Below are positions 46,601 to 64,000 of a DNA stretch of 64,000 bases, in pieces. Position 1 is the first letter of the stretch, and each line of letters opens with the position of its first letter. Under the pieces are notes generated by a model. The model worked only from the letters and a program-made list of their open reading frames with translations, was not told the origin of the DNA and made no database searches. Source of the stretch: Valencia hispanica (Eukaryota > Chordata > Actinopteri > Cyprinodontiformes > Valenciidae); the NCBI GenBank assembly GCA_963556495.2, contig OY747716.1:49339818-49403817 (forward strand). The letters run 5' to 3'. The position numbers were made by a program, and so were the translations under genes.

Positions 46601-47391
46601 TCCGGTAGATATTGGCTGCTCTAATGGTCGGTGATCTGACGCACATCTTTCCAGTCCATCATGTTTGTTCTCTTCAGCCTGACATTGTTCCATCCCAGTA
46701 AACACTGTTGTCATCCAGGAGGAGAGATGCAGTCACTAAGAGATAATTTCCATGACAGAGTTACAGAAAAAGAATCGGTTCTTCCAGTGGGAACCATTGT
46801 TGAAGAAAAATTGTTTTCCTGTTTGTCTTGCAGACCTTCTTCCACTCTGAGATGGAGAACCTCAGTTCATTCTGCGAGGATCACCTAAAAAAGTGAGTCT
46901 GATCAGTTCTTCACCTGTTATCAGTGCTGAAACCTGATGGTGACCTGTAGGGTTGGATTCGAACCATGGGTTCAGAACTTCAGGTTCTGGTTCTCGATGT
47001 AGGTTAGCGGAGATTCCTTACGTGACCAAGGTCTCTCTTGGACTGAGAGGAAGTTAGATGTTGTCCCTGGAGGTTCTCTCCAGTGGTCCAAAACAAGTTT
47101 GATTTATTTGGACCTTTGAGGTAAATGTCCTGGTCACGAATGAGCCAGTATGGTGGATGGATGCTGTTCAGATCTGGTTGGTTGGCTTTAACACTTCAGC
47201 TTCTGGCTTGGACATGTCTAGAAGTCCAGGACCTGCTTTTGAGGTCTTTAGACCGCCACCATCTGGTTTTAATGTTTTTTATTTTACCACTTTGGCTCAC
47301 ATTAGGTGGCTTCAGGTTGATCTCTTGTCTCCTCAGGTTGAAAACTTTGGATCCTGACCAGTTGAGGACAACATGTCCATCCAACCACTAA
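28655..47391 (+). CDS. sycp2l: Synaptonemal complex protein 2-like
   Basis: An SYCP2-family protein of meiotic chromosome axes; mammalian SYCP2L is mainly an oocyte centromere protein. In-frame exons: 28655-28657, 30195-30314, 31809-31922, 31993-32097, 37613-37637, 37716-37795, 37879-37967, 38122-38156, 38495-38637, 38710-38762, 38968-39013, 39088-39180, 40935-41007, 41264-41391, 41553-41667, 42152-42201, 42265-42331, 43373-43524, 43602-43635, 43795-43887, 43956-44104, 44196-44290, 45175-45274, 46834-46892, 47337-47391; total 691 aa. The N-terminal armadillo-like part shows VLLWFEAVHDLL and DYELQVSLSEALCRL; a Spt16M-like part shows DKLDRFWIDFNVGS. Next come Ser/Lys-rich linkers with PQKRKAEP (possible NLS). 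The C-terminal coiled coil has FKSFKAQLEQRF, CQQHVSSLLTAVHQNR and LKQLEENSVNLNSINS. The length fits SYCP2L (human about 812) better than SYCP2 (about 1530). The first exon is the least certain. Confidence 0.93.
29566..30130. repeat. Minisatellite, 70-bp unit
   Basis: Eight copies of a 70-bp unit that starts CCGGTCTAAACGTGTTAATC and contains GGATTAAACCGGATTAGACC. The unit has internal complementarity (GGTCTAA with TTAGACC). It lies in sycp2l intron 1 and ends about 65 bases before the exon 2 acceptor. Confidence 0.95.
31100..31737. repeat. Minisatellite, 29-bp unit
   Basis: About 22 nearly identical copies of a 29-bp unit containing TGTGTTTATCGGTGGTTGGG. It stays open in all three frames because 29 is not a multiple of 3 and the unit has no stop; the three 215-236 aa frames are artefacts. 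It lies in sycp2l intron 2, ending about 70 bases before exon 3. Confidence 0.97.
33440..33870 (-). mobile_element. L2 LINE 3' fragment
   Basis: The tail (GGCAACTTTATTTGTATAG...CTTTGAGTGATCA) and the adjacent RT C-terminal part match the copies at 6047 and 58450. It carries the same AGAGGAGCATAGAAACTGAA stretch. Confidence 0.88.
34042..35568 (-). CDS. TRIM25/finTRIM-like E3 ubiquitin ligase
   Basis: A 508-aa single-exon protein, probably a cytoplasmic RING ubiquitin ligase of the large fish TRIM family, many members of which act in innate immunity. The RING has ligands C15, C18, C30, H32, C35, C38, C54 and C57 (CSICLELLKDPVTIPCGH). Two B-boxes follow (VGCDFCTGRK...; ICSLHNKMKEIFCRSDQRT), then a coiled coil around residues 200-320. 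The C-terminus has the end of a B30.2/SPRY domain (GDNKLSWALYCHN; RIGVYLDHEAGVLSFYS), but the PRY motif and the first half of SPRY are absent. I chose the ATG at 35568 because MAQRGLSLDEDMF is the usual family start; the frame upstream opens only with GTG. It is antisense inside sycp2l intron 4. Confidence 0.9.
   Translation of the reverse strand: MAQRGLSLDEDMFRCSICLELLKDPVTIPCGHNYCSDCIKNHWEKQNQKGIYSCPQCREFFIPRPVLGKNTMLAELVDEIKKIGLEDSPNRHLYVGPGDVGCDFCTGRKLQATKSCLQCLASYCDLHLQSHYDSPAFQTHKLVTASADIQENICSLHNKMKEIFCRSDQRTICYLCSVDEHKGHDTVSAAAERTIKQQELGPKWQSIQQRLQDRQKDLTLLQKEGDTINSSADDTVENIQTMFDQLLRLLSRRSYDVQQQIRSQQETEMGQVKELQQRVQKEITELTRRDDELERLSHTEDHVQFLQRYPSLISLSPSTNSAINICSSNYFNQVRSTVTELIQKLQDTLSQEWTRISTSKADHPQKQTQPEVLPSPQAILSRQRSINIPTTIHLKPEGSKVSTSTASQAVAYRHMVRAGATSGFGDNKLSWALYCHNSKYIHDGSSIVLSGPKSSRIGVYLDHEAGVLSFYSISSTMVLLHRVHTTFTDPLHAGICVGLGSAELLRLR
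36605..36967 (+). mobile_element. L2 LINE 3' fragment
   Basis: Sense copy of the same tail: GAAGCAGCTTTCAGTTTCTA, then ORF end and 3' UTR finishing GTGCTATACAAATAAAATTG and CCTTGCCTTA. It gives the plus orientation against which the minus copies were recognised. Confidence 0.88.
39200..40715. repeat. Minisatellite, 32-bp unit
   Basis: About 47 copies of a 32-bp unit, CAGAACCCGTTACAGAACAT followed by GTTTCACTCTAG, with CCTG and CCGG variants. A longer block recurs with a period of about 540 bp (39696 and 40236 begin near-identical stretches). It begins about 20 bases after the sycp2l exon 12 donor (39180). Confidence 0.96.
40820..40957 (+). repeat. sycp2l: 69-bp tandem duplication containing a splice acceptor
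   Basis: Two copies, 40820-40888 and 40889-40957, each with GCTTGCAGAGTTTCCTGTGG. The acceptor of sycp2l exon 13 is therefore present twice, at 40865 and 40934. Use of the second gives SFLWGSIHLLKED, matching the family; use of the first adds 23 codons in frame. Confidence 0.92.
42341..43305. repeat. Minisatellite, GGTGGTGGGGACACTGGG family
   Basis: A variable unit of about 40-60 bp with GGGGAGCAGGTAGTGAACAT and GGTGGTGGGGACACTGGG, about 20 copies, filling most of the sycp2l intron between exons 17 and 18. It begins about 10 bases after the donor at 42331. Minus-strand frames of 320-390 codons are artefacts. Confidence 0.95.
44291..45083. repeat. Minisatellite, 36-bp unit
   Basis: About 20 copies of a 36-bp unit, ACACACCTGTCCGTCATTGA plus CACCATCCGCTTCCAT; the first half is less regular. 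Because 36 is a multiple of 3 the frames stay open on both strands (artefact). It begins at the donor of sycp2l exon 22 (44290) and ends about 90 bases before exon 23. Confidence 0.95.
45275..46833. other. sycp2l intron between exons 23 and 24
   Basis: A unique 1.56-kb intron. It contains a perfect 14-bp inverted repeat at 45622-45657. I see no gene or known element. Confidence 0.7.
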
Positions 47392-47534
47392 GGACGTTGC
47401 TACCTCAGCAGACCAGAGGAGACTGTCGGATGTTTAACAGCAGAGGATGAGAACCTCCAGGATCTTCTCACTGAAATGTTTTTCTTTCTGATCAGTTTTC
47501 TTTTCCAAACTGACTAAAACTCTGATCCGTACCA

Positions 47535-47540
47535 AATAAA
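47535..47540 (+). terminator. sycp2l: sycp2l polyadenylation signal
   Basis: AATAAA about 145 bases after the sycp2l stop codon (47391), the first on this strand. Confidence 0.55.
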
Positions 47541-48546
47541 GACTAAAACTAAATGCTTTGGTAGTGTTGCTACTGTACTGCCTCTAGGTGACCACCAGGT
47601 GGAGAGATTGACTCTAAAGCAGATCTGAGGTCAGCAGAGAGGAGCCATCAGTATCCACACTCTGACAGCAGGGGGCAGCACTGGTACCACAGGGTGGGGG
47701 TATGTTACCACCTCTGGGACACATTAACAACTGACCCGTCCAAACTGAATAGAACTGGGTTCATCAGAACCAACTGGTTGAAACCTGGTCCTCAGAGGGA
47801 CAGGAGACGCTGTGGACAGGCTTTGGTGTCTGGACCAGGGATGTTCACCTCTAGTCCTCCACAGCTGTTGTCCCTCTTGACTTTGCTCCAGGTACCAGAA
47901 CCCCTGTTCAGCATGTTCTGAGGATCTGCAGAAACCTGCTCATGATCCATTTATCTGACCCGGCTGACGAGCGTCTAGACTTCAGCTCTGAAGGACAGAC
48001 TTTAGACTGAGGTGTCCTCTGAACCCAGGGCCAGGTAGAAACAGAACCAAACCTTCTGCTGGTCGTCAAGCAGCTCAGAGAAAAACAGAGAAATCCCCTG
48101 AAGAGCAGAAGAAAAGGACTAATGAGGCGCCGTCAGGCTGGGTGGGGGAGGGAACTGCTCAGGTGTTTCACAAAGCAAACATCACACAACCTGCAGGAGC
48201 TCAGTGTCTCTTTTCCGAACTGGACCAGAAGTCATAGGATGCTGCAGCTGGTTCTGTGATTGGGTCTCTGGATGGACGACGGCGTGACGAGCTGACCTGG
48301 ACCTGCAGAGACTCCCAGTAGCTACAGGTCAGTGAACTGGGACTAGAGCTGCTTCACTGGTTTAATTAACTGTCCTGCAGCGTCAAAGATTCTGTCCTGA
48401 CCCGGTTTCAGCTTTAAGGTTCTGTTTCTGCTGCTGGTTCAGATGTTCTGCTGAAGGTCTAAGAAGAACGCTTAAACGTCTTCTCCTTCAGTCATCAAAA
48501 AAAACTTCTGAGACATAAATAAAACTTAAAGATGTAGATGAGCCGC
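47541..48546. other. Intergenic spacer sycp2l to G-alpha gene
   Basis: About 1 kb with no recognisable gene or mobile element; it holds the probable upstream promoter of the next gene. Confidence 0.6.
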
Positions 48547-48547
48547 T

Positions 48548-48554
48548 TATAAAA
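48548..48554 (+). promoter_or_regulatory. Possible TATA box of the G-alpha gene
   Basis: TATAAAA lies 61 bases before a good donor (CTCAG|GTAAGT, 48614/48615). A non-coding first exon ending there could splice to the acceptor GGTTTCAG just upstream of the start codon (near 48818). Inferred from layout only. Confidence 0.35.
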
Positions 48555-48832
48555 CCGGTCAGTTCAGTTCTTCAGGTCCGACTCAGCCGATCCGGTCCAG
48601 GTGATCCAGCTCAGGTAAGTGATTTCATGGGAAACCTTGATGGTTTCATGGATCATTTCTGGGTTTCTGCTCTTTAGCTGATTATTTGTTCTGGATGTTT
48701 GGATCAGGGCTTATTTCTGCTGTAAGTGGCTCTCCAGCTGGTTCTGTCTGTGGTTCCACTGGATTTCCAGCTTTACTGGTTGCACACTGTTAACCCCTGG
48801 CTTGTTGACTGGTTTCAGTGGTTCCTGTAGAG

Positions 48833-56742
<7,910 letters not shown>

Positions 56743-57081
56743 TTGGCTGCTGGCCCCTCCCCTGGCTCCGCCCCTTCCAGTTAGGCGATGAAAGCAGAGA
56801 TCTTCATGTTTAGAGTAGAAAGGAGCACTTCTGAGAATGTGTTGTCATGATTATGAAATTGGACAGAAGGTCAGGGACATGCAGAGGATTATGGGTAGTG
56901 TAGCTGTCACTGTCCCGCTGTTTCCATGACAACAGAGTGCAACCTTTTTATTGAAATATTTTTCCATGTTGAAATGTTTGAGTGTCGTTGTAGCCTGTTG
57001 CTGATACGTTGTATTAGATGTCACCTTTTTAACCAATCAGCTCATGTATCCAAACTGGAAGTTGATCTGCTAAGTTTATTT

Positions 57082-57087
57082 ATTAAA
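57082..57087 (+). terminator. Candidate polyadenylation signal of the G-alpha gene
   Basis: ATTAAA 340 bases after the stop codon (56742), followed by T-rich and GT-rich sequence. No AATAAA was noticed earlier in the 3' region. Confidence 0.4.
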
Positions 57088-57446
57088 GAGAATTTATCAG
57101 CACTGTGGCGTCTGTTCTTCCTCCATGTCTAAGGTCCAAACAGGCCCGGGTTCTACTCAGGTGGTACTGGACTGCTCCTCTATTGTTGGCATCTCTACAA
57201 AAATAGTTGAGGTACTGATCTGTTGGTCTGCCTCCAGCTGAGCCTCAAAACAACACAGATCTGCTGAGGGAGACGCTGGATTTAAATCTGAATGTCCACC
57301 ATGATTCCCCTTGACCCTGGAGGTCATATCCCAGATTAAAAAAAGAGTGGAACCTAATATCCAGAAAGTCAAGTCGTTCTGAACAGTTAGCTCCAGAGAG
57401 ATCAGTCCAGTTCTGGACGGACTCTACTCACAGGTTATTCCTTATA
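57088..57446. other. Spacer between G-alpha 3' end and Tc1 element
   Basis: About 360 bases with no recognised feature. Confidence 0.6.
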
Positions 57447-57679
57447 CAGTGAGGAACAGAAGATTTTGAACACCCTGCGATTTTGCAAGTTCTCCTACTC
57501 AGAAATTATGGAGGAGTCTAAAATTCACATTGTAGGAGCATTTCCACTGTGAGAGACAGCATTTTTCAGGAAATCACGTCTGATTTTTAAACAATTTATC
57601 TATTCAATTGCTGTACATAAATATTTAAACATCTGGCAATCAGCAAGAATTGTGTCTCAACTACTTGTTAATTTGCCTT

Positions 57680-58200
57680 TAAAGAGTAACTAATCCCCAA
57701 AACAACTTTTTTTTTGCTTCTAAACTGTATAAATGGGTCTTTACCAATGCAATCTTTCAGTTTCTGGGATTTTTTTTACATTTTCGAATTTGGAGTTGGT
57801 TTGCGTTTTTCAGATTACCATTATTATCCCATTAGCACTTAGTTAGCATAGCTAACATACTGTTTTGAATGTTAGCCCATGTTAGCATTACCATTCAGAG
57901 ACTGGACCCATCCTGTCTCTCTCTCCCTCAGCAGCAGCGCCGGCCTCGGGCAGCGCTGACTCAGCGCCCGGAGCCAGCGGCTCTAATTGAGACGGCTCGC
58001 GGCCGCTGGGCTCCATAAAGCCTCCCTCTACTCCTCCATCTCCGGTGACGACGGAGGAGATCCGCTGGCTCAGGGCGCCGAGCCAGCGCCGCCCGAGGCA
58101 GAGGGAGACAGGAGGAGTCCAGTCTCTGAGTGGCGATGCTAACGTTCAAAACAGATGAATGTTGATCAGTTCGATCAGTCGCAAAACTGCCAACGTCGCT
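57680..58200. mobile_element. Foldback/MITE-like element with long GC-rich inverted repeat
   Basis: Bases 57862-57980 and 58062-58152 are inverted copies: both contain TTCAGAGACTGGAC, CTGTCTC, GCCTCGGGC and GAGCCAGCGG in mirrored order. The arms are about 90-120 bp with an 81-base spacer. It begins with AGAGTAACTAATCCCC near 57682. No coding capacity. The exact outer limits are unclear. Confidence 0.65.
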
Positions 58201-58449
58201 TTGGTCACTGTTCATGTTTCAGTGTCAGATTAAGCGAGGTGTCACTGCCCTCCTGAACACATCCCCATGTTCCCCCCTCCACTTAACCTCCACACTTGGC
58301 CACGCCCCTCCGTTCTTCCTGGTACCGCCCACTTTGAAGAATTTTTCAAATGTCTCGTTAAACACACCTGTCCATCCCACAGTCGGACTCCAACCACTAC
58401 CACGGGCAAGACCAAAGAGCTGTCTAAAGACACCAGAGACAAAATTATA

Positions 58450-59155
58450 GGCGAGGCAGTTTTATCTGTATATCACACTTTCAGCAACAACGTAATTCAA
58501 GGAGCTTTACATGATCAGAGGGTAAAATAAAAACTGCAATAAAGCATGAAGCACACACAAAACATGTGATACATAAAAGCATTAATCAAAGGCAGTTCGA
58601 AACAGATACGTTTTAGTTGTGATTTAAAAGAACTCTGTGTTTCAGCACCTTTGCAGTTGTATGGAAGTTTGTTCCAGATTAGAGGAGCATAGAAACTGAA
58701 AGCTGCTTCTCCATGTTTGGTTCTGATTCTAGGGATGTTGAGTAGACTGGAATTAGAGGACCTGAGTGGTCTGGGGGTTGCTATAGTAACAGTAGATCTT
58801 CAACATACTTTGGTGCTAAGCCATTCAATGATTTATAAACTAGTAGACGTATTTAGAAGTCTATTCTCTGAGCTACAGGGAGCCAGTGTAAGGACTTTAG
58901 AACTGGGTTGATGTGCTCTACTTTCCTGGTTCTAGTGAGGAACACGAGCAGCAGTGTTCTGGATCAGCTGCAGCTGTCTGATTGACTTTTTAGGCAGACC
59001 TGTGAAGACGCTGTTGCAGTAATCAATCTGACTAAAGATAAACGCATGGATGAGTTTTTCTAGGTCCTGTTGTGACATCAGTCCTTTAATCCTAGAAATG
59101 TTCTTCAGGTGATGGAAGGCTGACCTTGTTGTTGCCTTTATGTGACCCTGGAGGT
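58450..59155 (-). mobile_element. L2 LINE 3' fragment
   Basis: Minus copy with tail (GGCAGTTTTATCTGTATATC) and RT C-terminal part (DYCNSVFTGLPKKSIRQLQL; FHHLKNISRIKGLMSQ). Very similar to 6047-6760 and 33440-33780. Confidence 0.9.
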
Positions 59156-59159
59156 GATG

Positions 59160-62100
59160 GCTTTCTTCTGCCACTGTGATGCACAACATCAGTTTTATAG
59201 ACAACTTTAACATTTTCTGGGGCAGGAGTCACCTGTCTGGGGCAGATGAACTTCACTTAAACAGACAGGGCATCTGCATGCTGGCATGCCCAAGCCCCCC
59301 ACCCCCCTTTTTTTGTCCTTTCTGCCCCCTCTGCCACATCCTGATGTCCAGCTGGTCCCAGTTCCTATGAACTCAGTCCTGATTTAACAGTAAGTCGCAT
59401 ATCGGACTTGGACCTTGCACTACCTCATTTATTCCCATCATTATCGGCAGAGAACGGACTAAAAATCATAAACCGAACAAATGCAACCCCAACAATCTTA
59501 AAAAGTTACCAAAATTCCCACCTTCAGTTAGTCATACTGTCACTCCTTCTCCAATCACTATTAATATGGCACTTTTTAATGTTCACTCTCTGCTGAACAA
59601 AACTTTTATAATAAATTATCTGATTTTAGACCACAATATTCATTGTTTATTTTTAACAGAAACTTGGCTGAGTGCAGATGCCCCCCCACCAAATTTTAAC
59701 TTAACTTATTCAACGAGGAGTAGCAAAAGGGGAGGCGGAACTGCTTTTATAAGTTCATCAACACTTTCTGCCAAACCTGTTTTATTTGATAACCATTTTA
59801 CTTTTGAATATAATGCAACTGTTTTTAGCACTCTTTAGATTTGATGCATCACAGTTTATAGGCCTCCCAAAAAGAGTCCACCTTTTATTCAAGTATTTTC
59901 AGAGTTTTTATCACTTCTGCACAACTCCTTTGAAAGGATCATTTTAGCTGGTGATTTTTAATCTACATATAGATAACCTTTAAGATCATTTATCTACAGA
60001 TGTTTTAAATATTTTGAATTATATGGATTTTAGTCAACATGTCATGCAGCCGACTCACAACAGAGGACACACCATGGACTTGGTAATCACGCATGGCCTG
60101 TCCACCCGTGTGTCCTCATTTGTTGACTTGGCTGTCTCTGACCACTACTGTGTTTTTTAACATCACCAGTTTTATCCAGCAGGAGACCTCTGTGAGAACT
60201 GTCAGGAAGCGCCATCTAACCCCTGAAGTGGCTGCAGGTGTTCTTAAAGTCTTTCAAAAGAATCCTCCTATTGCTTTACCTGCTCCTTGTGATTTTATCG
60301 TCAGTGATTTTAACAGTAGGCTTCAGTCCGCTCTTGTCCTGCTTGCTCCACATAAAGTTCAAAGTTTAAACTCTAAAGCTGCACCGCAGTGGAGAAATGA
60401 AAACCTCCGAAAAATGAAGAAAAATTGTAGGGTGGCAGAGAGAAAGTGGAGGAAAAGTAAAACCACAATAAACCATCAATTATACACAGAACTTCTCAAA
60501 TCATACAATGACGCAGTAAGAAACTCAAGAAATGCATATTTTTCCAAAATCATTTCAGATCATAAAAATAATCCCAAGATTCTATTTTCCACCATTGATA
60601 AACTTTTTAACAGAGCTACTACTGCATTTCCTAAAACCCCCTCAAACAATCTTTGTGAGGAGTTCGCAGACCACTTCAGAGGGAAGGTAGACACCATCAG
60701 ATGTAAGATTTTATCTTCTCAGAGTAACATGGTTTTAGACAAATCTGATTGTGTCTCTACCAGAGGAAACGCTGGACAGTTTTCTCCTGGTAGAAGCTGG
60801 GACTCTTGATAAAGTTTTCTCCTCAGTGAGGCCCACCACATGTGTTTTGGACCCGATTCCCACTTCATTTTTTAAGCAATTTTATGGATCTTTTAGGGAT
60901 GAGATTTTAACCATGATGAATTGCTCCCTTTAGACGGGGGTCTTTCCTGCTGCCTTTAAACAGGCGGTAGTGAGGCCCCTGCTGAAGAAGAGCAATTTAG
61001 ATTTTAATGATTTTAATAATTTTTGAACGGTGTCTAACTTACCATTTTTAAGCAAGGTTTTAGAAAAGCTAGTTTTAATTCAACTTAATGATTTTATTAA
61101 TGAGCACAATGTCCTGGAGAAATTTCAGTCTGGTTTTAGGGAGAACCACAGCACAGAGACGCCCTTCTGAATATTTTAAATGATTTTAGAATAAACTATG
61201 ATGCCCAGAAGGTGACGGTGTTGGTTCTACTGGATCTAAGCGCTGCCTTTGATACAGTAGACCACACTATTCTTTTAACCCGTTTAAAACAGATCGGCCT
61301 CTCTGGTGCTGTTCACTAATGGTTCACATCCTATCTCACAGACAGGACCATTATGGTAAGTTTAGATACCTGCTCCTCTAAGGTCCACAGGATTACATGT
61401 GGTGTGCCCCAGGGTTCGATTTTAGGCCCAGTGCTTTTTAACCTTTATATGCTCCCTCTTGGCAGCGTCATCAGGAGACATGGAGTTAACTTTCACAGTT
61501 ATGCTGATGATACACAGCTGTACATCTCCATGTCTCCTGATGACATACGGCCAATGGATGCACTTTTTAACTGCATTTTAGACATTAAATCCTGGATGGC
61601 AGAAAACTTTCTCCAGCTCAACCAGGACAAACTGAAGTTTTAGTCATCGGTCCTGAGGCTCAGAGAGAGAAACTTTTACCAAAACTACAATCGCTGTCTT
61701 TTAATCCCTCTTTACAAGTGAAGAACCTGGGTGTGATTTTTGACTCTGAGCTGATTTTTATTCCTCACATTATAAATATCACTAAAATAGGTTTTTATCA
61801 ACTAAAGAACATCGCCAGAGTCCGCCCCATTCTCTCTCGGGCCAATACGGAGACACTGATGCTTTTATCACCAGTAGGATTGATTACTGTAACACATTAA
61901 ACCTGTTTTAAACTCATTGCATTGGCTCCCCGTATGTTTTAAGATCGATTTTAAGATTCTTTTAATGGTTTTTAAGTGTCTTAATGGTCTTGGACCTTCT
62001 TATCTTTCAGAACAGGTTTTACCACATAAACCTTCGCGGTCTCTGCGCTCCTCTGCAGCCGTCTCCTTGTCATCCCAAAAGTCAGGACACACTCATGGCG

Positions 62101-62663
62101 AGGCGTCTTTTCATTATTATGACCCTCACCTCTGGAACAGGCTGCTGGAGAACCTCAGAGAACGTTCATGTTTTTAAGAGCAGGATCAACACTCACCTTT
62201 TTAGCCGAGCTTTTAACTGATTATTATTAATTATTGTCAGTTTATTTGCTCTGTATGTTTTAATTGATTACATTTCATAAATGTTTTACTATTGAATCTT
62301 ATCACATTTATCCCAGTTATTTTTATATGCTAACCTGTTATTTTAATCTTCCTTCCAGTGTTTCCTCTATAGGAGCCCTGTGGAGGTCTGCTGTAGCTGC
62401 CTGGGTGCTCTCCAGGTAGAACTTGGGTTGAGGTGGGGGTCTCAGCCTTGCCTTACCTGGCTCATCTGTACTCGGCCCAATGTCCTTTTAATTGTTGCTT
62501 TTAAGTGTATGTCCATGGTTGGAGGGGGTTATAACTGTGATCATGTTTTTAATTCTGTGGGGGCGAGATGGGAATGTGGTTTATGTGGGGAAGTTTTAAT
62601 CAGTAAAGCACTTTGAGATGCAATTTTGTACGAAAAGTGCTTTATAAATAAAGATTGATTGAT
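59160..62663 (+). mobile_element. L2-clade LINE, long but inactivated
   Basis: A second L2 family, sense orientation. The endonuclease part is near 59566-59840 (NVHSLLNKT; CLFLTETWLSADAPP). A linker (59/60 kb; KNNPKILFSTIDKLFN) follows, then RT with VLLDLSAAFDTVDH at 61220-61262, CGVPQGSILGP at 61400, and [11 protein letters not shown]. The thumb has LHWLPVCFKIDFKILL. The tail is GCTTTATAAATAAAGATTGA with TTGAT repeats. Several stops and frame shifts (for example near 59840, 60160, 60930, 61025 and 61645) make it dead. Confidence 0.92.
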
Positions 62664-63657
62664 AGTTAGAAAATGGAAGAGGCTAAAGATGACAGACTGG
62701 GGCTCCATGTAAGATCTCACCTGGTGGGGAATCAGCCCAAAGCTACACAGGAGGAGCTGGTCAATGACATGAAGAGAGCTAGGAGCACAGTTTAAAAGGT
62801 TACTGTCGGTAGACCACTACGCCGTCATGGTTTAAAATCATGCATTGCACCGAAGGTTCCCCTGCTCAAGTCATCACATGTCCAGGCCCGTCTGAAGTGT
62901 GCCAATGAGCATCTGGATGATCCAGAGGAGGATTGGGAGAAAGTCATGTGGTCAGATGAGACAAAAATAGAACCTTATGGTCTAAACTTCACTCACCGTG
63001 TTTGGAGGAAAAAGAAGGATCCCAAGAACACCATCCCTACTGTGAAGCACGGGGGTGGAAGCATCATGCTGTGGGGATGCTTACTGCGAATGGGAGAGGG
63101 CGACTGCACTGTATTAAGGAGAGGATGAATGGGGCCATGTATGGTGAGATTTTCCCTCAGAACTTTGAAGATGGATCATGGCTGGGTTAGACCGGAAGAA
63201 CACAGCCAGGATAACCAAGGAGCGGCTCCATTAGAACCATATCAAGGTTCTGGAGCGGCCTAGCCCGTCTCCAGACCTAGATCCTATAGAACATCTGTGG
63301 AGGGAGATGAAACTCTGTGTTGCTCAGTGACAGATCTAGAGTAGATCTGTGTGGAGGAGTGGGACAAAATCCCTGTTACAGTGCAAACCTGGTCAGGAAC
63401 TACAGGTAACCTTTGACCTTTGGCTTCTGTACCAAATATTAACACTGATTTCCTCAAGTGTTCAAATACTTATGTGCAGCAATAAAATCCAAATAAATCC
63501 TTTAAAAATAAGATCATGTGATTTCCTGATATTTTAAAAACGCTGTGTCTCACAGTGGAAATGCTCCTATGTGAATTTCAGACCTCTCCATAATTTCTGA
63601 GTGGGAGAAACTTGCCAAAATCGCTGGGTGTTACTTATACTTATGTTCCTCCCTGTA

Positions 63658-64000
63658 TCCGATAAAATGATAAAAGTTTAACTTTCATCTGGGGAAACAG
63701 AAAACATCAGATCAACAGTTACATTTGTGGAGGAAGGAGGCTGATCGGTTCTGATCCGATCAGAAAAAAAGATTTGAAAGATGTTGCTGGGATCAAGTTC
63801 CTGATGAGGTGTGATGAAACGATCCGACTTTAATAAACAGGTTGTGGAATATTTAGACAGAACTTTTCACCATGTTCTGACCCGACCCGGGAACAACAGA
63901 AGAGTCCAACGGTTTCTGGACTGTTCTACACCTGATGGAAGAAGACTGGAACATTTGATCACATGATGCTTTTATTAGAAATACAGATGAATATGAATTT
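63658..64000. other. Unassigned right flank
   Basis: About 340 bases of unique sequence after the Tc1 element; no feature recognised. Confidence 0.6.

Larger units (their letters stand above)
57447..63655 (+). mobile_element. Tc1-like element split by nested insertions
   Basis: The left end, CAGTGAGGAACAGAAG, is preceded by TA (57445-57446); the right end, AACATAAG complement ... CCCTG, is followed by TA (63656-63657). Inverted repeats of about 140 bp share TAATTTCTGAGT/ACTCAGAAATTA and ATTTCCACTGTGAGA. The left piece runs to about 57680 and resumes near 62663 with AGTTAGAAAATGGAAGAGGC. The right piece is a broken transposase (WSDETKIE...; [32 protein letters not shown]), with stops. About 5 kb of other elements sit between. 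Confidence 0.9.

Overview
The window is vertebrate nuclear DNA from a ray-finned (teleost) fish. The evidence is intron-rich genes with clear GT-AG splice sites, fish-type Tc1/mariner and L2 elements, a fish TRIM25/finTRIM-like gene, and very heavy minisatellite content. Abundant GGTTCT/AGAACC words recall cyprinodontiform (killifish or livebearer) genomes, but that is only a recollection. No bacterial or viral features were seen.

Four protein-coding genes are supported. (1) gcm2, minus strand, 3390-25886: a GCM-domain transcription factor in eight coding exons with a 16.8-kb first intron. (2) sycp2l, plus strand, 28655-47391: a synaptonemal-complex protein 2-like gene that I could assemble into 25 in-frame coding exons (about 691 aa). 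It lies head-to-head with gcm2, the same arrangement I recall for human 6p24. (3) A single-exon TRIM E3 ligase, minus strand, 34042-35568, nested inside a sycp2l intron. (4) A Gs/Golf-type G-protein alpha subunit, plus strand, 48833-56742: 12 coding exons, 378 aa, intact.

Layout: 1-536 is the end of a Tc1 element; 537-3389 is non-coding sequence including the probable gcm2 3' UTR; 3390-25886 is gcm2; 25887-28654 is the divergent intergenic promoter region, mostly a GA run and a 34-bp minisatellite; 28655-47391 is sycp2l with the nested TRIM gene; 47392-48832 is the spacer and promoter of the G-alpha gene; 48833-57087 is the G-alpha gene; 57447-63655 is a Tc1 element swollen by nested insertions; the last 345 bases are unassigned.

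The most unusual property is the density of minisatellites. About 14 independent arrays, with units of 12 to 70 bp, occupy roughly a quarter of the window. Many fill an intron right up to a splice site, and in gcm2 the exon 2 acceptor is continuous with a 1.65-kb array that has no AG on the coding strand. Other leading observations are a third Gs-alpha paralogue linked to sycp2l (a probable 2R ohnologue of GNAS not known at the human 6p24 locus), a 69-bp duplication giving sycp2l two in-frame splice acceptors, and a 22-bp minisatellite that arose inside a Tc1 transposase gene.
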